DNA of 64,000 nt from positions 739,340 to 803,339 of the forward strand of contig MU004243.1 of the NCBI GenBank assembly GCA_010405405.1, read 5' to 3'. Below are positions 55,306 to 64,000 of the stretch, one piece after another; the first letter of the stretch is position 1; each line of letters begins with the position of its first letter. Under the pieces are notes generated by a model that was not told the DNA's origin, did no database searches, and saw nothing but the letters and a program-made list of their open reading frames with translations. Source of the stretch: Microthyrium microscopicum. Lineage: Eukaryota > Ascomycota > Dothideomycetes > Microthyriales > Microthyriaceae. Made by a program: the position numbers and the translations under genes.

Positions 55306-57064
55306 CTTTATTAAATATAATCGGAAATTCGGAATTATGATGTCTTTTGTCAAATAGCATTGGTCGCAGCTATGAAACTTGATGGGAGCCTGCTAGTTGT
55401 TATGCCATTCCGTTGGGCGAGCACGATTCAATATCTTCGTCATCTTCATGGTTATATCTCTTAAATTTACATCGCGAATAACAGAGAGTCCGAAAAGGAA
55501 CCAGGCTGCATGTAGGAGCATCATTCTTGACCAATTTCAATTGCTAAGGTAAGGCAGGTAGCTGCTGGCACGGAATATTGGGCTGAGTAGATTTGCTTCA
55601 TCTCGCTGATGTGGGTGGCATGACCAGCGAATGCAAACGACAACAGTACGAAATCCAAATCGAAGGCACAAAAGTATCATTTTCAACTCCTATTAGCGAC
55701 GACAGCATGCTGCTGACAAGCGGCTGATGTTATGCAATAGGTCATATTTGCTTGGGCAAATACTTCTCAAATTGTCTTATGAATCCATAAGCCCTTTGAG
55801 AACTACTAGCAAGAAGCTAACCAATGTTCTGATGGATGTGGAAAGCATATATTCGTAGTTTATCCTCTTTAGGTATCGCAAGGGTTCAAGTCTAACGGTT
55901 CAGAGCTTTAATAGGCCCAAAATCTCGCCAATGGCTACGAAGTCAGAACAAGCAGTACATATACCTTGTCTAGGTACCCACATTAGCATGTGCGAAGGAC
56001 CGGTCATATCACGTATCATTACCTTTGTGAAAGTATACGCAGATCGTGTTGATATTGATTTGAAATGGGTTGACTGCATTTGCTGACTGGCAAGCTGTTC
56101 ATGCAACTTTTGATCTTGACCGCCTTGAGACACGAGGTATAAAAGATGCGAACTTCGAGGAAAACTTGAAGCCATGCTTAGATGAGCGAACACCGAGTGA
56201 TTGAGCAGTCTATGTCTAGATCCATACACATAGAAGACATGAGTGATGCAACTTTCGTAGTCCGCCGACCACATGTTCACAAGTCACCGCTACCTTTTTC
56301 CATGGTATGAGAGTACAAGACACTTATATAGATCATGAAAACACCTTAGGACAGTCGGTTTCATCATAGAACGCAGATCCTGTGGATATGAACCAGCATG
56401 GTGTTCGCACAAAGCAGCCTCACATCACAGGCAGCGTTATCAGTTGGTCATTATGCGGTAAGATAGTTGGGCTTGGGATCAATCACTTAGCGGCCATTGA
56501 TCTCTCGGCGTGAAGATTTCGCGTTGCTATGGGCCGCGTCTCTTGCCATATTACAACTACTCAGGCACCTCAAGAAAGCAACATACAGTCTCCTTAAGCG
56601 CGTCTGGGCCTCTTCTAAAGTGCACTGTGATCGATAACCACAATCAACACTGCGCGATTGACGTGATCCAGCGTACTGAAGCTATCTGGAAAAGCTCCGA
56701 TATATCATTCTATCGCTTGCAGTGGCATTGAACTCTCGAGAGATCTCTAGGGCGCGTAGCGATTCCTTAGTATCCCTCTACGGCGGTCGCGTTGGTGTTT
56801 AGTTTTGCGTATCAATCGCGTCCACATCACGTTGACGCTCACGCGGAGCATTGTCACTGCCCACCTAACTGCATAGCAACATTAGCCGACATTGGTCTTC
56901 GAATCGGCCTTGGAGTAAAACATTGTTCTTCCGCCATCCACCAAAATTGGTCTTCCAATTCTCGGCAACACCACTATTTCATCAACTCCATCACATCAAA
57001 CTATCTCCATCAAATCGTCTTGCTTACAAACTTGCCTTACCTTCGATCAAAGCACAACAGCTCA
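55306..57064. other. 1.8-kb region without a supported gene
   Basis: Base composition is normal again. A minus-strand frame at 55900-56280 has no domain. The stretch 56849-56880 is shared with the upstream region of the paralogous gene at 61685 and belongs to the promoter or leader of the gene at 57065. Confidence 0.45.
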
Positions 57065-58791
57065 ATGGCTCTTAAGAAGGTTACTTTAACATATCCGCGT
57101 CCTCTAGATGTACTAACTATTGACAGAGCCGGGTCTCAAAGAAGACTGCGCCGTTGCCAACTCCCAGCAACACTGCTACACCATCGCCTCCCATGTCCAC
57201 AACAAAGCTAACCACAAAGCCTACGCCGCAAAAACGTGCCCGACGATCAAAGGAGACTGATGCTGCCACTAAAAATAGTCTCACGCCAGCAAATTTAGTT
57301 ACCTCGCCTGTCAAAACTGATGCAACTGCAAATCCTTCACGCAAGCGTGCTCTACCAATAGACGCCACTGGTGATCAAGTCTGGGGTTCATCTGAACCCT
57401 CTGCCAAAAAGACAAAGAAAGTCCAGGACCCTGCGCCTATTACGACGTATGGTCAACATCAAAACGCCATCACCGAAGTCGCTGAGCCTGCAGCAATCAA
57501 GCCGATTAGCGATGACACAGATAGAATTGTTCTATTGATGTCCGCTGCTGATTTTCCACAGCCAAAAGAAGTTGCGAACAATGCTGTTCAACCCACCTCA
57601 ACCGAACCGGCTCAGGACAACAACAACACCACTACTCCTTCGAAGAAGAAACGTGGTCAAGCAGACGACTTTGATTATGGTGCTGTGACTCCTGCACCGA
57701 AGAAAGTGAAGATCACTATTACAGTCAAGGCTACTGAAGTCTCTGGCACAGCCCCCGCGGGAACACTGCCTGTCTACTATCGCCATCCAGACTTCGATCG
57801 CTCAGGAGTCATTGTTGGCTCACAACAATATCACCCAAACAAGCTGCGCCTACCTGAATATGCTGATCAGATTCAACCAACCTTGAAAACCAAAATTCGT
57901 GAAGCTCACAGCAAGCGCGTGCCACCAAAAAGCAGCTGGATTACCTATCCAAAAGAGTGCATAGAATGGGCTATTCAGTGCAACTTGCGTATAGCACAAG
58001 ACGCTGGTGAGAACATAGAGGGACTCACGGTGGCACATTGTCTAGCACTTCTCGCTGAAGACTATTGCAAAGCTCACCGTGTCATCGTAAGACCCGGAGG
58101 TCGAAATTCCACACCAAACTTCTTTCCAGACTCAGACGTAAAGTGGACTTGGGCAGCGATCGATAAGATTGGAACAACTCCAAATGACGAGAACGAGGAC
58201 GATGTCCAGGACGACGCTTCTGGATCAAAAGAACCAAAAGAGGAAAGCAAGGCCAAGAATGCTTCTCGATCAGAGAAGGAGAAAACCCAGTACTACTGGC
58301 GCCCTGTTGTCTATGACTATCTGGCACAGGCCTCTGGCTACACTGCCCTCCGGGAGATCCAGCCCAATCTCGCCAACTTAATCAAGATGGAAAAAGCGTT
58401 GGACAGCCCATATATCGGCACTGACCGTGCTCTGGTGGAACTATTACCAGTCAGCACAAAACAACAAACCGAATCAGACACAAACATCACCAATTTTGGA
58501 GCCAAGAAAATCAACTCGCGCTACCGACAATACCTTCGCAACAAGTCCATAGTTGAAGCCTGGGACCGCATGATGAAGGCTCGTAAACTTGCTGCAGGTG
58601 ATTCGGACTCCGACTATTCTGACGATCATTTTGAGAGTGATGAGTCCGATGTTGATGCTGAAGATACCCGCATGGAGAAGAACCAGAAAATGGTTCCAGT
58701 TGAACTCGAACTCGAGACTTCTAGCCACCATCTGGCCAGCGGACAACCTCAATTGAATTCTGAAGATTCTGGTTGCGAGTCTGACTACTAG
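57065..58791 (+). CDS. Hypothetical nuclear-type protein, paralog A
   Basis: Two exons, 57065-57079 (five codons, MALKK) and 57127-58791, with a 47-nt intron that has a perfect TACTAAC branch site and acceptor GACAG; product 559 residues. The first 215 residues are Ser/Thr/Pro/Lys-rich with basic patches (PQKRARRSKE, PSKKKRGQ) that look like nuclear import signals. A core of about 200 residues holds YHPNKLRLPEYADQ, YPKECIEWAIQCNLRIAQDA, HCLALLAEDYCKAH and DYLAQASGY. The acidic tail contains SDYSDDHFESDES. The gene at 61685 shares these blocks and the same exon layout. I do not recognise a known family. Confidence 0.75.
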
Positions 58792-59789
58792 TCAGAGGTC
58801 AAGACTGTTTGAGATGGCAATTATGGATATATGCGAGACGTCGAATGAGAAAGACATTTATTTGTTCCTGGATCTTAGCATCAGCAACTCATACTCGGGT
58901 TGTTCTATCATGATCTTTGTGAGGCTCGACCTTTGGTATCGAAGCCTTGTTATATAGAAATTAGAGTGCTGATAATGTTATCTGCTTCTTCAATCAAGCT
59001 CTCAAGTGCTCTTCCATCCAGGCATAAGTCCCCGAATCCGTTCAATTTGATGCTTCGCGCGAGATCGCGCTTGCGGTGACAAACTTATTAGAGCTGTATA
59101 ATCACTGCCGGCAACTATACCTATAGCAATGCCAACTAATTCCCACTATCCACTCTGCAGGTGTATCTCAGATTAGATAGGTTCGCTGCCTCTCAGCATT
59201 ATGAACCAGCACTTCTGCACTAGCCGCACGTTACTATAAGCCACAAAGATGATCCTGTTTTTGGTCTTCCGTAAGTTCTTATTGGCTAAGCTCTGACAGC
59301 AAGTACTGCATCACTGAAAGCATATAACAAAATTATCGTAAGACCCTTCATGACATTCTTCCTAAAGAGATTAACACTAGGTACCCAGAGAAGCCTATAG
59401 AACCTGAAAAGACCTACAGCTTGATTAGCGACATGTAGAAACAACCGAAGCTTTCACAGGGCCATCTAGACTCTGGGATGAGTTAGCAACGGATACACTG
59501 TTGAATCTAACAAAGAGACAAGGTCGTACAATATCCAAGAAAGTTAACAAAGAGCTAGAGAAACGGCGTTCTAATGACAGCATGATACTTTCAAGCGCTG
59601 ATGATACGGAGCTGGCATAAATGGAGACTAAAAATGGAAAAGGGCATGTAATAGAAGCTACGGCAGCAATGATAACCAGACCCCGGTTGGGCGCAACACG
59701 AGACTAGGAGCACTGCTTTAAGACTGAATCTCGAGATGGGAACAGTCTCAGTGTTGATGGTTACCTACCTTAGGTACCATAGCGCGCGA
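58792..59789. other. Intergenic between the paralogs, left part
   Basis: No gene is supported. Near the end lies a CCTACCTTAGGTACC stretch directly before the inverted-repeat element. Confidence 0.45.
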
Positions 59790-60382
59790 GGGGGGGGTTA
59801 TAGAATTGGTGTTGAGAGCATCGTTTCATGATTTCTATACGTTTTTAGCCAAAAAATACTACTTATCAACAAAGGGGAAGAATTAGTAAATTTATCAAGA
59901 AGTGGTATTTTCTAAAGAAGGCCTATTTTTAGGCTAAAAATAGTGTTTCTAAGTAAACGTAGTTTCTAACACCAAAAAAATTGGTGATAGAGGCCAAAAC
60001 CGTCATCCCTTTTTTTTTTTTTTTTTTTTTTTTACATTTGATACATTCGAACTACGGTTTGGGCTAGCTTAATACGTTACGAAGGATGAGATTTACGAGT
60101 CTACAATTCTACTACGATCGTGATTTACTAATCAAAATTCCCTACATATGAATATATAGCAAGTACGATGAAGCCTTGGCAGCTGCTATATTTACTCCTT
60201 CTAAAAGTCCTATCGTGACTTCTCCCTTTTTAGCGAAAGATGCTTAAAATAGAAGAAGATAGACTTCTACTATAGATAATGTAACATACTACTAAAATAG
60301 GAAAACGATCCTATTATAATATCTCTAAAACAACTCCGCAGTCTTGCAAAACATCGCTGGCAATGATTTCTATAACCCCCCC
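59790..60382. repeat. 593-bp inverted-repeat element with a T24 tract
   Basis: The left end reads GGGGGGGTTATAGAA and the right end TTCTATAACCCCCCC, exact complements over 15 bases, with weaker complementarity continuing inward. The interior is non-coding, AT-rich and carries a run of 24 T at 60010-60033. The form fits a MITE-like element; I find no certain target duplication. Both flanks carry GGTACCTA-type palindromic tracts. Confidence 0.5.
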
Positions 60383-61684
60383 TACCTACCTAGTAGGTAG
60401 GTACCTACTTACGTTCTGCATTTACTCATAGACGATAAAACTGAAAATATTTGTCCCAATCTCGATTGCGCAAAGGTCCAGTGATGCCCGCAGGTTAAGA
60501 GTGGGAACTTGACTAACAATCAAGCAATTCGCCTTTAAGAGTCGAGTACCCGAACAGAACGCTCTCCTTCCGAATCCAATTTATCACCAGCGCCTCAGCT
60601 GTTGGCTGATTGTTATGGGATTTCTAGTGACGTTCTCATGATTTGATTCATTGCAATTGATCATGACAAGCAGACCAAGTCATATCTCGATCCTGGGACA
60701 GTTTTTCGGTGGCACATGGACAGATCTTGCGCCAGTTTTGATTTCAAATGAATTGAGAGTGTTTGAGAGCTAGCAATAATCTGTCCCGTAGCAACGCTCC
60801 ATGGCACCAGTCATTTAAGGACGCGATGGTTGCAAGAGTGCATTGGAAGGCTGTACTTAGAGTCATTGAAGTATCAAAACTCCCAACTTCTTCGGGGTTT
60901 AATTGCAACCCCATCGATGTCATTGCTTCTACAAAATGTGATGTAATTACAGACTCGAACTTCATACTATCGAATAACTTCCTACGACGACACAGCCAGA
61001 TTCTTATATAGATTTCAAGCACACCAGGAGCTGATCAAATTTTACCATATATACATCTATTGTGAAGGGCAACCGGCATGAGATCATCTGCAAAAGCGTA
61101 TGCGTACTACCGCTGACGCTATCAATCAGCAGGTTGATCGCAAGTAACCTCATATTTGACTTGAATGATTCTGTTATTAAATCCAACGTGTGTAAGGTCA
61201 CTATTGCGATGGGGCACGCCTATGAATATAGCGCGATGGGTCGCTCTGAACCGCACTAAAACAGGCTCTCACTGCGCAATAGTCTTGTCCCGGCCCGTTG
61301 AAACTGCTCGAAATTCTTCTTAGCAAGTCAACCGGAACAATATCAATGTAAAAGTTTTGTCAACTAATCTAACAAACACTTCCCTAGCTGGTATCAGCCT
61401 TGGACCGACAACGAAAACCACATTGCTCTTGCGAAAAAGTCAGATCCACAACACGTATGAGGCTCGAGCTGGCCAATGTCACTGTCCACCTATACGCATA
61501 GCAACGCTTTGCCTTTCACTTTGCACTATTAGCTACACCCAAAGCCATCCCCACCGTTCTCACTTCTCACAGCAGGACCCTTGCACCCTCTACCAATTGT
61601 GACCATCAATTATCACGCCACGTTGCCTCCATATACCCATCATCAACATCGTCCCCTTTCCAATCACACTATACCATTGTGAAA
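60383..61684. other. Intergenic between the paralogs, right part
   Basis: No gene is supported. The stretch 61474-61505 matches 56849-56880 and lies at nearly the same distance (180 versus 185 bp) before the start codon, so promoter or leader sequence was duplicated with the gene. Confidence 0.5.
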
Positions 61685-63231
61685 ATGCCCTCAACACAGG
61701 TAATTTCTGATACTAAAAGCTCTAGTAAATCACTAACAATGTTTAGACCCAGCTCCCATCTCCCGCCGACTCGCAGTTGTCCCAAGAACAGGATATTAAG
61801 CCAACATCTCCTCCACAGGCATCCAGTACGCCCGCTGTTATCGTCACTCGAAAACGATTACAGTCTGCAGACCCCATTGATGAGCCACACTCTAAGAAGG
61901 TCAAACCGACGCCCCAGCGTCGAGCTACCACGAATAAACCGGTCAAAGCCGCCACAGATTCCGAAGCGTCTAGCCCGTCAGCCACAGCGTCTCGGAAGCG
62001 TACTCGAGAGCCTGATGAGACTGATGAGCCAGCCACTAAAAAGACGAAGGCGATCCAACCAGTCATATTGACTCCAGAGGAGACTGCAGCCCTTTGCGCT
62101 CAACTTCCTCTGGAGCAGCCAGTCACCATGCGCCATGAAGACCAAGAGGCTGTCATCCAAGCCTTCAAACTCAAAGCTTCAAGACCCCATGATGACATCA
62201 GAAAACCTCGTCTTGATAGCCTTGACATCGACTATTCTCATGTCGAGGCAACCGAATTTACACATTACTACCAGCATGCACGGGTTGCCGACAAGCTACA
62301 AGAAACGGGAGCTGGCCCTCGCTACCATCCGAACCAACTGCGTCTCCCAAGAAACTTCAATCGGGTCAAGGCTGAGTCTTCAGCTCAATACAGACCTCCG
62401 TACAACAAACCTGCTCCGAAAGGAGACTACCATTCAAAGCTTGTTAAGTGCCCCCGCAACTTAGTCGAATGGGCAATCAAGCGAAATCTTCGGGACGCTG
62501 AAAATGCGGGCATGGATGTCTATGGTCAGAACTTGACAACATGCCTACAGCAAATTGGTGAAGACTACCTTGAGTCAGCCAAGCTGGACCGACCTGTCTT
62601 TGGCTGTAATCCCAAGGAGGTCTGGCGCTGGTTGAAGTTCAACAAAATCAATAGTGACAACGACTCGGAAGACGACGATGATGAGGCAGTCCTTGGATGG
62701 GACGAAATGTCAAACTCAAAGAAGTGGGCTGCGATTGGGCAAGACTACTTCGCTCAAGCCTCGGGATATGTCGACTTCCGGGCGAGTTATGACCCAGTGG
62801 AAATTGAGCAGCTTGAGATGCTGGCTGAGAAGGATGAGGATTTCGTGATCTGCGATTCAAGCGATTCTGATGATTCCACAGATGCTGAGAGCGATGAGGA
62901 CAGCGTCGAAGAAGTTGCACCCCCCAAGCCTAAGAAGGTTTCGGTCCGAGAGTCGCTCTGGAAGTATCGCCCAGCCGAGCGAAGAGAACTGGTTAAAGTC
63001 AATAGGGCAAAACAACTGTCCAATAGCCTTGCTCGTTCTCGTGCAATAGATGCATTTTTAACTGCTCAGCGTCGGGTCGCGAGAGGCGGGCAGCAGTCGG
63101 ATTCAGAATCAGAATATTCTGATGACCATTTCATTGATTGCTCTGAAGATTCTTGCAATGAGGACTCTCATACTTCCGATAGCAACCCTCATCTTGTCGA
63201 CAACGACTCCGAGCACGAATCGGACCTCTGA
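61685..63231 (+). CDS. Hypothetical nuclear-type protein, paralog B
   Basis: Two exons, 61685-61699 (five codons, MPSTQ) and 61747-63231, with a 47-nt intron; product 499 residues. Exon 1 length, intron length and intron phase equal those of the gene at 57065. The N-terminal 110 residues are Ser/Pro/Lys-rich with several KKVK or KKTK patches. The core carries YHPNQLRLPRNFNR, CPRNLVEWAIKRNLRDAENA, TCLQQIGEDYLESA and DYFAQASGYVDF, clearly related to paralog A. The tail is acidic with SEYSDDHFIDCSEDS. The two proteins are diverged except for these blocks, so the duplication is not recent. Function unknown; nuclear location is inferred from the basic patches. Confidence 0.75.
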
Positions 63232-64000
63232 ACAATGACATGCATCACTCAGGAGTCAGATGCATTAATTTTCTACGAGGCTGTTTAGTTGAACCTTTTC
63301 AAGGAGACTGCTCCATACGTTGGCATGCCAGGTCATACTCTTACGTTACCCGAGGAGATGCCCCCCATTTTCAAATCTCTCTGGCTTCATAACATATTTT
63401 GCGATGCTGCAAGCTCGAAGTGTTGGAAACGGATAACGTTGGTCGTCGAGTCTTGTAAGGGGTGCAGGGACCTCTTAGCGCTCCATGCGCCACCTGTTTG
63501 GAGCAGGGGCTGATTTACTCTAACTTCCTCTTTTCTTTGTGCAGGCTTTCTTGCTCTTTCCCCCTGTTTTGTCCGCTTTTTAATGTTAGGATAATGAATA
63601 CACGCTATTGTCCCATACAACATCCTTTGTTTCCTGATATCAAGGTGTAAATTTGATCAAGATGTACCGCCCCCAGTTGGGCTTCCTGATGCCTGGGCGA
63701 AAAATATCTACAGCAGCGCTCAATACATACAGGCTTGAAGCATGTCTCCAATGGATGTCTCCAATGGATGTGAGCCCTGGGTCTTTGACCTTTCGAAGTT
63801 GGGATCATCATTATGATCATAGGACCATTGGTGTCTTGCTTGCCATTGAGCTCTTTCGAATAAACAGTCCCTATCTTAAAACCCATTTTCCATAACGTTT
63901 CTGTCTTTTTGATTACTTTCCACAAACGGCTTATTTCAGCACATTCCAGAGCGACTGATATTTGTGTAGATTCTCATCTACATTATTGAAGTATGGTTAG
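63232..64000. other. Right-edge flank without a supported gene
   Basis: Short frames only. A two-copy tandem of ATGTCTCCAATGG is at about 63742-63767. Nothing else is recognised. Confidence 0.45.

Noticed and set aside
55900-56280. 126-codon minus-strand frame after the RIP island
   Set aside because: It starts at an ATG but has no domain, no similarity to its neighbours and no splice continuation.
56792-57211. A 139-codon plus-strand frame covering the leader of paralog A, with a CHCPP motif that seems to recur before paralog B
   Set aside because: The shared bases are explained by the duplicated promoter or leader; the frame has no ATG at its start and runs into intron 1 of the gene.
63605-63925. 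106-codon minus-strand frame at the right edge
   Set aside because: No domain and unusual composition; it overlaps a short tandem repeat.
1-64000. tRNA, rRNA or CRISPR-like arrays
   Set aside because: I saw no tRNA T-loop and acceptor pairing or regularly spaced direct repeats that would support any of these; a dedicated scan was not possible.

Overview
The window looks like nuclear DNA of a filamentous ascomycete (Pezizomycotina). Genes are split by many short introns of about 46-66 nt with GTAAGT-type donors and CTAAC-type branch sites. There are two HET-domain genes, CFEM and LysM secreted proteins, a TRI12-type efflux pump, a SHG1-type Set1-complex subunit, and an AT-rich island with the dinucleotide signature of repeat-induced point mutation (RIP). 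Leotiomycetes is a plausible class, but I cannot fix genus or species. Gene models were spliced by eye; exon coordinates are given so they can be checked.

Layout. 1-4 kb: a large HET-domain gene. 4.2-26.5 kb: a block rich in secreted proteins. It holds a CFEM protein ending in KDEL, a LysM protein with four exons, a Ser/Thr-rich secreted protein, a Cys-rich single-pass membrane protein, a 1202-residue GH18 chitinase with LysM and hevein-type modules, two uncharacterised secreted proteins of about 300 residues, a small Cys-rich secreted protein, and a 76-residue single-LysM effector. A cytosolic-looking protein made of two diverged repeats lies inside the block. 26.8-30.4 kb: a zinc metalloprotease gene flanked by two copies of one MITE family, each 213 bp with a 6-bp target duplication. 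30.7-42.8 kb: a polytopic membrane protein, a small two-exon gene, an F-box-like protein, an M3 oligopeptidase, a small mitochondrial-type membrane protein, SHG1 and a second HET gene. 43-49 kb: a rhodanese-like protein, then a co-oriented trio of MFS pump, EthD-domain protein and zinc alcohol dehydrogenase. 50-52.2 kb: a CofD/YvcK-like protein and a candidate APC13 subunit. 52.4-55.3 kb: the AT-rich RIP-degraded fossil repeat, bounded by a 17-bp inverted repeat. 57-63.2 kb: two paralogous genes of unknown function with the same exon layout, separated by a 0.6-kb inverted-repeat element carrying a T24 tract.

How the parts may work together (inference). The 4-26 kb block reads as a chitin and cell-surface toolkit: an enzyme that cuts chitin, separate LysM proteins that could shield or scavenge chitin fragments, and small secreted proteins of effector type. 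The pump, EthD protein and dehydrogenase could form a small catabolic or detoxification unit. HET genes, MITEs, the RIP island and the paralog pair mark the accessory character of the window, while SHG1, the M3 peptidase, the CofD-like protein and the APC13 candidate are housekeeping genes.
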